64,000 nt of DNA, from NCBI GenBank assembly GCA_031002005.1, contig CM061919.1, forward strand, positions 173,893,121-173,957,120. Direction: 5' to 3'. The notes beneath the pieces are model-generated. The model did no database searches. It was not told the origin of the DNA and saw only the letters and a program-made list of their open reading frames with translations. The position numbers and the translations under genes were made by a program. Below, piece after piece: positions 42,124 to 50,845 of the stretch; the stretch's first letter is position 1; every line of letters starts with the position of its first letter. The DNA is from Vandiemenella viatica (lineage: Eukaryota > Arthropoda > Insecta > Orthoptera > Morabidae).

Positions 42124-43791
42124 TTAATTTTCACTTTCATTCTGAATGTTATTGCCGGGATCGACGGTTAGAATAGCATTCACCTCCGGCGAACCCCCGC
42201 ATGTTTGCCCGTGACCATCCCGCTGACCTTCAATCTTCCACGGCTTCTTATCGCTAGATTGGACTTGCTTCCAATTTTTACCTCCATTGGGGTTACTATT
42301 GTTATTGAAACTTTGCCCGTTATTCTGATTATATGGCCGAAATTGTCCATTAGAATTAGAGCGATTGTCCTGCACATTTTCCGCGCACTGTTCACGGCTC
42401 GCTCGTTGTCCTATGGCATCTAGATTCCTCAGTGTTTCTAATAAATCAGTGAAATTATTTATATATACAGGCGAGATGTGTTCTTGAACCCTCGGGCTGA
42501 AATGTGAGCTTACTACATCAATGAACTCGGCGTCTGGCATGACTATGTCGAAGTAACGACTTTTTACAACTAACCGTTCGACATACCTTTCCATTGAATC
42601 ACCAGGTTTAGGCTTGTATTTTCCTTGGTAAAATCGCATCCTAGCTTGGTTTTGAATTTTTGCTGACCAGAAAGTACTTAAAAACAATTCCTTAAATTGT
42701 GTGTACGACATATCTGGAGTACACGCTACTTGTAACCATGAACGATCTTCTTCAAAAAGTGACTGGCTAATGATTAAAAGTTTTGCCGAGTCCGGAACAG
42801 CTTTAATTTGAAAGTATCTTTCAAGGTCTTCGAGGTAAGCTTTCGGATTTATTCCCCCCTTGGAACCAAATCTAGGCAGCTTTAACTCTATATTTCCCGA
42901 AAACAGCTGAGCACAACTAGCTTGACATTGTTCATTGTTGCTAGCAGAGTTATTCCTTTCGGTTAGTTTCCGTTCCAAATTACGTAATTTTACCTCCGTT
43001 TCGGCAGCAAGGTTACGCTGTGATGTTTCTAGATTCTTATGACTTTCCTCCATTTCTCCCACGGAATTCTTAAGGTCTCCAACTTCGGATCTTATTTTAC
43101 CTAAATTTTCTTCAACACCATCTTTTATTGAATGAGCAAACTCAGAAATCTGACCTAAATTTTCACTGTTTTCTGTGCGCATTTGTTCAATTGAACTTTT
43201 ATTCGCTTCTACCATACGGCAAATTACATTGTTAGTCGTCTCAAGTACATTGCAAGAAGACTTTAACTCCGTCTGGACTTTGCTTAAAAGAGTGATCTCA
43301 GAGCTAATTTCCTTTTTAAAATCATTTATTTCTCGGCCAATTTCTCCGCGAAAAGTAGCAAATTGCTCTTCAATTCTTTTGTGAGCCATTTCTTGTTTTC
43401 TTTCAAGACTCTCGATTTTACTAGACATTTGCACTGAGAGTTCAGACAATTTTTCATTGGATTCTTGAAATTGTGTTGTAAATTGAGCAGATAATTGTGA
43501 AAATGTCTCCATTAATAAAGCCGCTATATCGTTCATCTGGTGTTGCTGAGTCTGCAATGCAGGAATCACCGAGACTTTTTTCGCACTCATGTTGGAGGTA
43601 TTCTGAAAATTTTCCAAATTTTCCTGCCTTAATTCAACGGGTGATTGGGTGGAATACGCTATTTCTGCGACATTATTGTCTTCCCCGATATGATCCGTAT
43701 TTGAATCAGTGGGTACTGGCTCCTGTGATAAATTTGACCCTTCCACGATTTCTTTCGACATGTTAATAATGGTACTGGATCTCAAGCGCAT
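42124..43791 (-). CDS. Gag of the Gypsy-type retrotransposon, 555 aa, intact
   Basis: Structural protein that would form the element's particle. The frame is open from ATG 43,791 (a second Met is at codon 11) to TAA at 42,124. Residues about 85-285 are a long Glu/Lys/Leu/Gln heptad-rich coiled coil (for example MSSKIESLERKQEMAHKRIE). Residues about 300-425 are capsid-like: LPRFGSKGGINPKAYLED, FQIKAVPDSAKLL and RMRFYQGKYKPKPGDSMERY are typical of Gypsy gag. The tail is Asn/Gln/Ser-rich and basic, and I see no CCHC zinc knuckle. The coiled coil is unusually long for this group. With no pol behind it, packaging and copying would need a helper. No other gene in the window has such a long clean frame. 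Confidence 0.92.
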   Translation of the reverse strand: MRLRSSTIINMSKEIVEGSNLSQEPVPTDSNTDHIGEDNNVAEIAYSTQSPVELRQENLENFQNTSNMSAKKVSVIPALQTQQHQMNDIAALLMETFSQLSAQFTTQFQESNEKLSELSVQMSSKIESLERKQEMAHKRIEEQFATFRGEIGREINDFKKEISSEITLLSKVQTELKSSCNVLETTNNVICRMVEANKSSIEQMRTENSENLGQISEFAHSIKDGVEENLGKIRSEVGDLKNSVGEMEESHKNLETSQRNLAAETEVKLRNLERKLTERNNSASNNEQCQASCAQLFSGNIELKLPRFGSKGGINPKAYLEDLERYFQIKAVPDSAKLLIISQSLFEEDRSWLQVACTPDMSYTQFKELFLSTFWSAKIQNQARMRFYQGKYKPKPGDSMERYVERLVVKSRYFDIVMPDAEFIDVVSSHFSPRVQEHISPVYINNFTDLLETLRNLDAIGQRASREQCAENVQDNRSNSNGQFRPYNQNNGQSFNNNSNPNGGKNWKQVQSSDKKPWKIEGQRDGHGQTCGGSPEVNAILTVDPGNNIQNESEN

Positions 43792-44453
43792 TACTTTAAA
43801 ACTTCACGCTATTTTCAACTATTTCGTTGACACACAAACAATATTCCAATACACAACAACAAAGAAAAGAATAAGGATTGCAAAACATACCATCAGAGAG
43901 ACTTTACACTAATCTGCAAATAAAATGCCTCAATAAAATCCGCGATTGCACAATAAAATCAAACCCAAAGAACATTCCACAACACATTCTATAATTTCAA
44001 TGGAAAAATTACAAGAAGAATTTACTCATCAAATACCTTCGCGGAAAAATGGTTTAAATATGAAAGGATATCGTTACCCTGGACATATGGCTCGAAATCC
44101 ACACTAATATTTCGACAACTACTTGCAATTGCCATAAAGAAAGCATCACAACAATTATCAACGCCGTAATACAACAGAATTTGAGTGCGTTTGGACAAAA
44201 CCCATTGCACATTCCCATGTCACACAAGATAATTATTATTTAACATACGCAATGCACACAAAATAAATTTATCTGATCTTATTGCAGAGCCAACATGCAT
44301 CTAAGATCAACAAGTACAACATGAATTTATACATGCATTAACTACGCAAAGTAATACAAACTACTTTCTATCTACAAAATAAGAAAGTTGCCAAGGACAT
44401 AGTGCTGTCTTTCGTTCATAGCATAATTAATTTTTGCAATTAATAATCGAAAA
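43792..44453 (-). other. Leader between PBS and gag
   Basis: About 660 bp of AT-rich untranslated leader of the LTR element, expected to carry packaging signals. No gene seen. Confidence 0.6.
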
Positions 44454-44471
44454 GCCCCACTTGGTTCGCCA
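44454..44471 (-). other. Primer-binding site
   Basis: One base after the 5' LTR the minus strand reads TGGCGAACCAAGTGGGGC. TGGCG... is complementary to a tRNA 3' end (...CGCCA), the usual primer for reverse transcription. I cannot name the tRNA with confidence. Confidence 0.8.
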
Positions 44472-44472
44472 T

Positions 44473-45333
44473 TGTAACGTTCTGACCTCATTACCTGATT
44501 TAAAATTATAATTAATTTTATTATTTTATTTTATTGTCATGAAAGGTAGAACTTGCTTGAATACTTTATACGAGAAATCACAAATGGTTTTATTTCAATT
44601 AATCACATGACATACATAACAAAATTCGTTAAAATTAATTAGTTGTCCTTTTGGGGCGCCAGGGTATTTTATATAAAATACACAAAATTTAAACAGTAAA
44701 CGAAGTCAACATTTTGACTTCACTTCTGAAAGAGATGTTTGCTCCGGGCTATGAGAGTTCTTATCTGCAGGGTCGTAGCTGGGCAATACTATGAACTTGA
44801 AAGTCTAGCTAGCACAGTGTCCTTCATTGGCGATGTATAATTACCGAATGTACATGTCTGCCGCCACACATTGGATGACGGTCTTCTCTGCTATGGACCA
44901 GTGTAGCACAGTTCCTCAGATGTCGTCCTTTGCCTGAGCTCATCTGCTCAAACAAAATAGCGGGTGTCCGGATCCAGGCAGCAGCAACAGTCCCACTCAC
45001 GAATAGACAGTCCAGAAATCACATCGTCCGAACGTGCTGGCCGGCCGGCATCGAATATCCCTTCCCTCGTTCGTCGTGCCACATGCAAAACAGAAAACTT
45101 TCGCCGATCACCCTGTTTGTCTACCTGGCAAGCACAAATCTCCCCTCCATTAGGCACTCACTATTCTCCCCTCGCTAATTCTAGGAACCGGCCTGCTGGC
45201 ATTCCTCAGATCTGCCGCTCCACACTTGTACAATGTACACTGCGCCCAAACGCCCACTAAAATATTCCACATTTTAAATAATAAACATATAGTTTATTAA
45301 TGTAACTAGCGGTCACAAGACGCGTTGGTTACA
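44473..45333 (-). repeat. 5' LTR of the Gypsy-type element (861 bp)
   Basis: Promoter-side LTR (minus-strand transcription). It matches 39,767-40,629 with three visible differences. Promoter and poly-A elements were not pinned down. Confidence 0.95.
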
Positions 45334-45337
45334 CACT

Positions 45338-45442
45338 CGTGGTATAGATCACTGATTGTGAGACTGGAATTGGGATGATTGTGTAGCACGTTTCTAAAGC
45401 CGTCTTTATAGTCTGTCCCGAATCCGGCGGGTCAGCCATCAT
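45338..45442 (-). pseudogene. LINE ORF1, N-terminal codons
   Basis: From two consecutive ATGs (45,442 and 45,439) the minus strand reads MMADPPDSGQTIKTALETCY and IPIPVSQSVIYTT, reaching the CACT duplication. Removing the LTR element joins it in frame to DMPHTQAAR at 39,762. The following leader (45,443-45,690) has no ORF of its own that I accept. Confidence 0.85.
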
Positions 45443-45690
45443 TTAGTTGTCCCAAGAAATATTTCGGTAGTATATTAATTATATCAGTCGGAAGACTCAG
45501 ACTGAATGTATTATAAAATAATATAAACACTCTCGCGAACTCGAAAACTTCCGGACGAGCTGATCGCGCACACGGTGAGAGAGCCCGATACACAACCTTC
45601 CCCGGTAGGCTGCTACGAGGATACTCCCTATTTAACCTTGTATTTTGTGTATCTATAGATTGGGCTGTGGCTTCCAATTCAAATTATAAG

Positions 45691-46443
45691 CCGAAGTAGA
45701 CGCCTCTTGTCCTCCAAATATAAAACGAAAAGTTGAGTTTCTTAAATGCGGTAGAGCAAATGTTACTAGAGAAAAGATAGACAAAGGTCAATGCTATATG
45801 GATTATTTATCCTCCAGCTATGAAAAAGATAATCTTCTTATTATCTGGATATTTAGAACAAAATAGTACCCTTGGGTGTCTGAAAATACTACACTAAAGC
45901 CAGCGGCTTTTCAGCAGAGCTGGTTTCATCATTTCAGAAAAGCGGAACAGTCTTTCTGCTGAACATTTGATTGATCTTTTCGTTAGTTACAGTCACGTGT
46001 AAGAGTGATATCAGTTAGGTCATCTAAATGTGTTCCATATTGTGGAGAATATAAATTCTTAAAAGACGTCACATGTATTTGAAGGTTGCGTATAAATCAT
46101 GATGTTCTAAATGCGGATTCAGGGTATGCTTTATGTATGTCATTAACAGCAGATAACTTATTTATGTTATAGTTTTCATTACATTGCGTTCTGATTTCAT
46201 AGTTTGTAATACTTTCGTTACATGTGTTTATTAAACACACACATTTTACGCATCATATCTACGGCATGTCAGTTGATACATACCCAAATTATTGATAGAA
46301 GTTATTGATATACTGCAATTTCGAGAGTGCCCCTGCTGTAAAATCTTGTTTCTTTTTGTTTTGTTTTTGTTGATATCCACCCTTGTTGCGTGGCACGCAC
46401 GAGGAAGACACTGTGCGCTTTTCTGAGCCTTCAATGTTCACTT
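45691..46443. other. No gene seen
   Basis: AT-rich spacer between two LINE copies of opposite orientation; no features recognised. Confidence 0.5.
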
Positions 46444-46772
46444 GTTGACTTTCAAGGACAGCGCAGTCGATGGAGGATACAAAAGAATGGCCTACCGCAA
46501 GGTAGTGTACTGGCCCCAATACTTTTCAACATTTATACGGGCGTGGTCTTTGTGGACCTGTCAGCCGCATACGATACTGTTAACTACCAACTATTACTTG
46601 GCAAGGTCTACAGTCTGACAAAGGCCACCGGATTAACCAAACTCATCGCTACTCTTCTTCAGAATCGTAGGTTTTTCGTTGACTTTCAAGTACAGCGCAG
46701 TCGATGGAGGATACAAAAGAATGGCCTAACTCAAGGTAGTGTACTGGCCCCAATACTTTTCAACATTTATAC
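46444..46772 (+). repeat. 234-bp in-frame direct duplication in LINE RT
   Basis: Unit 1 runs 46,444-46,677; the first 95 bp recur at 46,678-46,772 (differences seen: AAGGACAGC/AAGTACAGC and CTACCGCAAGG/CTAACTCAAGG). Confidence 0.9.
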
Positions 46773-47640
46773 AAACGACCAGCCATTACATCCAGCTACC
46801 AGGAGCTTCGTGTACGCTGATGACCTAGCTCTCGCCTCACAGAGCACAAAACTTGAAGTTGTAGAAAGAAATTTGTCTGCTGCTCTTGAAGGCCTATCAA
46901 GCTATTATAAGGAAAACCACTTAAGACCTAACCCTTCAAAAACTGAAGTATGTGCCTTTCACCTAAAAAATAGGAAAGCTCAGCGTAAGTTAAAAGTAAT
47001 GTGGTCAGGTATCGAACTGCAGACATGTAACACCCCAAAATATCTGGGAGTGACACTCGATAGAACCCTCACATATAAGAAGCACTGCATGAATTGCAAA
47101 ATGAAGATCTGTACAAGAATTAACTTACTGCGGAAATTAGTTGGATCACAGTGGGGCAGTCAACCACAAACTATACGTACATCGGCAATGGCCCTTTGTT
47201 ATTCTGTTGCAGAATATGCATGCCCAGTTTGGTACTCATCATCTCATACCAAACAGGTGGATGTAGCCCTCATTAACACCTGTAGGCTAGTGACAGGTTG
47301 CTTAAAGAATACCCCAGTTGATAGGCTTTACCAGCTTTCGGGCATTGCACCACCCAGTATCCGGAGAGAAGTGGCTGCGAACAAGGAGAGGACCAAAGTA
47401 GAACGGGAAAGCGCTCATCCACTGCACGGCCATATACCACCAGCCCAGAGACTCAAATCCAGGAAAAGCTTCCTCAGAACATCACGGGAACTAATTGGGT
47501 CACCTGAAAAGGCAAGAGTACAGTTATGGAAAATCAGGGTTCCCAACATCTCGGGACCACTGACAGTTGCAGAGCACTTGCCACCTGGTCATGAAGAAGA
47601 CTGGAACGTCTGGCGGTCTTTAAATCGATTGCGAACATGA
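46444..47640 (+). pseudogene. LINE reverse transcriptase with permuted duplication
   Basis: Open frame with motif B (NGLPQGSVLAPILFNIYT) first, then motif A (VVFVDLSAAYDTVNYQLLL), then motif B again (NGLTQGSVLAPILFNIYT), the intact catalytic box FVYADDLALAS, LRPNPSKTEVCAFHL, TPKYLGVTLDRTLTYKKH and a C-terminal region to SLNRLRT, with a stop at 47,640. The 95 bp at 46,444-46,538 are repeated at 46,678-46,772 with few changes, offset by 234 bp (78 codons), so the frame stays open. Endonuclease and the RT start are missing. An ATG at 46,390, outside the homology, happens to be in frame. It encodes no full enzyme. Confidence 0.9.
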
Positions 47641-47682
47641 GTGGGCAGGTCCAAGGAAAACCTAATGAGATGGGGTTATACT

Positions 47683-47939
47683 TTTTTTTTTTTTTTTTTT
47701 ATTGTATTTACGTCTCTCAACAACTAGGTCTTTAGAGACGGGAAAGGATGAGGGGCAAGGATGGGGGCAAGGAATGGGAAGGAATTCGGCCATGGCCTTT
47801 TGAAGGAAGCATCCCGGCATTTGCCTGGAGTGATTTGGGAAACCATGGAAAACCCAAATCTGGATGCCCGGACGGGGATCGAACCGCCGTCCTCCCGAAT
47901 GCGAGGCGAGAACGCTATCCGTTACACCGCCACGCTCGG
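47683..47939 (-). mobile_element. SINE-A in the LINE, 12-bp target duplication
   Basis: Inverted SINE-A: a poly-T tract (47,682-47,700), tail with TCTTTAGAGACGGGAAAGG, core, B box (GGGGATCGAACCGCC, minus strand) and head ending CCACGCTCGG. The 12-mer TGGGGTTATACT lies at 47,671-47,682 and 47,940-47,951. Excision restores the LINE frame (RWGYT then DTTSIKCECG). One of the best-preserved copies of the family. Confidence 0.95.
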
Positions 47940-47951
47940 TGGGGTTATACT

Positions 47952-48107
47952 GATACTACCAGTATTAAATGCGAATGTGGAGAAGACCAAACTATGAATC
48001 ATATGCTCGAGTGCCCTATGTGCCCATCATCCTGCAACAACGAAGACCTGTTTCAAGCAACACACAATGCGACTGAGGTTGCGAAGTACTGGGCCAAGTG
48101 TGTTTAA
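47952..48107 (+). pseudogene. LINE pol C-terminal CCHC-like end
   Basis: Continuation of the LINE pol after the SINE: DTTSIKCECGEDQTMNHMLE, CPMCP, then NATEVAKYWAKCV and a stop at 48,107. C.CG..QT..H.L..CP is the Cys/His block that closes pol in many Jockey/CR1-type LINEs. Confidence 0.85.
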
Positions 48108-48321
48108 AGTTGTTGATTTACAAAATGTATTTAACTGTGTATTTTGAAGTTTTTGATACGAGAATAATAATAAATTGTTCTCGGAGTCTATGTTTGTGCA
48201 CCGAGCCAGGGGAAGCTACAACGGTCACAACTCCCCCGAGTAGAGGGTTCACAGGAATAACCGAGTGAGTTCGAACGTCAGTAGACGTAATTTCCACGAC
48301 ACTGTTGCCAACCCTACCACG

Positions 48322-48567
48322 TAGCCAGCCTCGCGGTATCGTAGGGGCTAGGGTACTGGCCCCGCGTGCCGATGGTCGCCGGTTCGAGTCCGGCCTAGAG
48401 CATGGGTGTTTAAGTAATGTGTTTCTGTGTGAATGTCCTGTCCGTTCTGTGGTGTCCATACTTAGAAGCTGCAATATATACTGAATGATTGATTCACTGG
48501 AAGCTATTATAATCACATTGAGCTGGCTGTATGGCCTCGGTTACCGAATGCCTTAAAAAAAAAAAAA
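48322..48567 (+). mobile_element. SINE-B copy, full length
   Basis: The head GCCAGCCTCGCGGTATCGTA has one A-box mismatch (TATCGTAGGGG), followed by a perfect B box GTTCGAGTC, the body GTGTTTCTGTGTGAATGTCC, the tail GAGCTGGCTGTATGGCCTCG and a poly-A run. CCTACCAC lies before the head (about 48,313-48,320) and after the A run (about 48,568-48,575), a probable target duplication. It keeps about 14 bases between the boxes that the 28.3-kb copy lacks. Confidence 0.9.
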
Positions 48568-48575
48568 CCTACCAC

Positions 48576-49489
48576 TTACTTGTTGTTTTGAAGTGGGTGA
48601 AGACTTCAGAAAGAGTATGACTAAATGTACGACACGTACATATCTGTAATAACTGTATTACAATATCCAATGGATTCAATTACTAAGTTATTCATATCGA
48701 CACGCATTCAAGAATGAGAGTTCTTCTGCAGTTAAAGTAGGCTTGGGCATAATATATGGACGTATCTAAATATTGACATTTTTCATAAAATAATAGATAT
48801 TTATGGTCGATAGTTTTATTCTCGACATATCAAAAATAGATATTTTAATTTGGCCATCAATTTTAAGTACCAGTTCGATATTTTTGTACAAATGCAAATC
48901 AGATTCCAATTTCATGTTTTACATGTATATATATTTGATAAATGTATTTACATATCTTATCTGAACGCGTGTTAAAAATATATATAAATAAAAAAAACAA
49001 ATTCGTCTTAATTTAAGTTTTTCATTAACGGTTAACAGGTTAAAAAAGATATTAAATTTTAATAGGTTACGTTAATGCCACCGTATATTTTTTTTTTTTG
49101 TCAACTTATTTGAATGCTAGTGGTTAAATTAAGTTTTTAATTAAGTTGAAGAATATGAATAAACATCCATATTGCGAAGTTGAGGTTTGACTTAAATTAA
49201 AAGCTTCTGTTTTCAATAGAATTTTTCATTGATGAAAAAAAGTTAATGCGATTACGAAGTACCTGATATGTTGTCTAAAAGAGAGACTTCTGCAGTTAAC
49301 TTGGTGGCACCGGACATAGAGCAACATATAAAACAGAGAGTTCTTTTAATGTCTAGATCAGATGAATGAATCCTGATTTGACTGATTATAAAAATAGATA
49401 TGTTAATAAAAGTTTCTGCATTTTCCACATGTGTCTTTAATTTTCCGAATTTTCTTATATATTTTGAAAAGATTTTTTAGAAGTTTACA
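48576..49489. other. AT-rich, no gene seen
   Basis: Very AT-rich. TAGGCTTGGGCATAATATAT near 48,738 resembles a hAT MITE end, but I cannot find its partner. Confidence 0.45.
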
Positions 49490-49870
49490 GAAAATAGGTG
49501 ACCCGTGCGGAAATTTCTCTAATACAATTAATAGTAAGGTTAGTGACTTGTAATATGATGAAAGGGGAACCGCCTCAGTTGTTTCAATTCGTTACTTGTT
49601 TGGTGTAATAGAAACGAACAAAGCAGTGACGCCAGTGAAGCAGTTTTTTAATATCTCCGTGATATGTGCTGTTGCTACCAAGCGGCTTGGCTCTGAACTG
49701 TCTCACACGCGCGACTTTCAAAGTTATTAATTTTTACCTTTACAGGTCAAATTCCGAAAAATTTCGTTTTTTTAGAAATGATGTGATCAAATCAGAGACC
49801 TTAATCTTTAATATGAATTCTCATTATCGGTTATATATCAAGGGAGATAAATAGCTCATCAAAAAAAAAT
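49490..49870. repeat. Repeat related to 57.0-57.75 kb
   Basis: AGGTGACCCGTGCGGAAATT, GTGTAATAGAAACGAACAAA, GTGCTGTTGCTACC, CGGCTTGGCTCTGAACTGT and ACCTTAATCTTTAA appear in the same order as in 57,026-57,750. It is diverged, with no coding frame of note, and belongs to the motif-D family. Confidence 0.6.
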
Positions 49871-50499
49871 ATGTTATGGAAATAATGACAATTTGGGCTT
49901 TAAGGAATGAATTCCGGAAAATTCCTTAATGGCTTGTGACCAAAAAAATAAAATAAAAAAATAAAAAAAAAAAAAAAAATACAGAAATAATATACATGTT
50001 TAGGCAAAAATGTTGCTATATCTACATAACAACAATATTACTGATTTGTTACATTATAGCAGAACATATATTATAACTTGATTTCTTGTTGTATTATATC
50101 GTTAAAAGTAAAAATATCCACTGCGAGAAGCAATTTAAGTTTGGTTCCAGAGAGTTTATACAAACTAAGAAATGAGTTTGGAGCGCTGTTAATGAATGAT
50201 AGAAAATAGATGGGCCATTTTAAAAATTTTGGTCTATCTGTATATCTATCCGTTTCGTTTACGAGTGCAGCACCAGTTGTATTGCAACTGGCCGCTGACA
50301 CCTGCCAAACAGCGTCTCCTACCGCTTTCGTCTAATGGTTTCAATTAATGTTTCATTACCAACTAACATTTGTTAACTTTTTCATCATAATTGCTGCGCA
50401 GTCGTCTTGGGCATTACAGAGGCCGCCCCTTCACCTGTCATCTGGGAACTGCATTACTGAATTTTGTGGAGACGATTTTTTTCCCTTGCTCCACAGATA
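49871..50499. other. No gene; A-rich tract
   Basis: An A-rich tract (49,945-49,980) and AT-rich DNA; nothing recognised. Confidence 0.5.
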
Positions 50500-50609
50500 T
50501 ACAGAGTTATTATAAATGAGTGAAGCGATTTCACAGATTTAATGTGGCTATATTATTTGACATATTGTCAGAAAGCTTTACAGTCATTGAGAGGCATCAA
50601 AAAGTTTTT

Positions 50610-50700
50610 TGACATATTACACGTGCTCTAGACGTGTCCCCTTATTTTTTCTGCAGATATCAAGTCTGTAATCAAGTTCTTTCCACACTCGTCGTCATAG
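50610..50700 (-). pseudogene. Transposase C-terminal half, second piece
   Basis: The minus strand reads RRVWKELDYRLDICRKNKG, then TRLEHV, the natural end of the same transposase (VW.ELDYRLD...V..G.HIEH). In the family it follows the TNRDL-type segment within a few residues, so the LINE at 50,846-53,430 sits between them. About 140 bp of unexplained sequence (50,701-50,845) also lie in the gap. Confidence 0.75.
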
Positions 50701-50845
50701 CACCATTACTGCCTTTTCCTAATAGGCAGGGGGATGGCAGAGTAAGTTGTCCGTGGACATTGTCTCCAGAAGTATTTGGGCGATGCAAAACTTATGTGTT
50801 GGTGTGGCTTCTCGGTGGTGTTTGTTTGAGTTAGTTGACTAGACA

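Larger units (their letters stand above)
39767..45333 (-). mobile_element. Complete LTR retrotransposon, Gypsy-type, pol deleted
   Basis: 5,567 bp flanked by the 4-bp duplication CACT (39,763-39,766 and 45,334-45,337). LTRs at 39,767-40,629 and 44,473-45,333 start TGTAACGTTCTGAC and end GGTTACA/CGTTACA. I see three differences between them: an extra A in an A-run, a T/G-run indel near the GGCGCC, and C/G near the end. On the minus strand come a primer-binding site, gag, an integrase-tail remnant and a polypurine tract. Protease, RT, RNase H and the integrase core are missing. It is recent and non-autonomous. Confidence 0.95.
37985..45690 (-). mobile_element. LINE with gag-like ORF1, interrupted by an LTR element
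   Basis: Minus-strand LINE consisting of a 5' leader (about 45,690-45,443), the first codons of ORF1 (45,442-45,338), the inserted LTR retrotransposon (39,767-45,333, with the CACT duplication) and the rest of ORF1 (39,766-37,985). No endonuclease/RT ORF2 follows, so the copy is 3'-truncated or comes from an ORF1-only lineage. The leader's outer border is approximate. Confidence 0.85.
46444..48175 (+). mobile_element. 5'-truncated LINE split by a SINE-A
   Basis: Plus-strand non-LTR retrotransposon (Jockey/CR1-type pol) keeping the reverse transcriptase from motif A to its C-terminus. A SINE-A sits at 47,683-47,939 with a 12-bp duplication. The element ends with a GAATAATAATAA-type tail near 48,175 after the C-terminal stop (48,107). 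Its beginning carries a 234-bp in-frame duplication. Confidence 0.88.
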
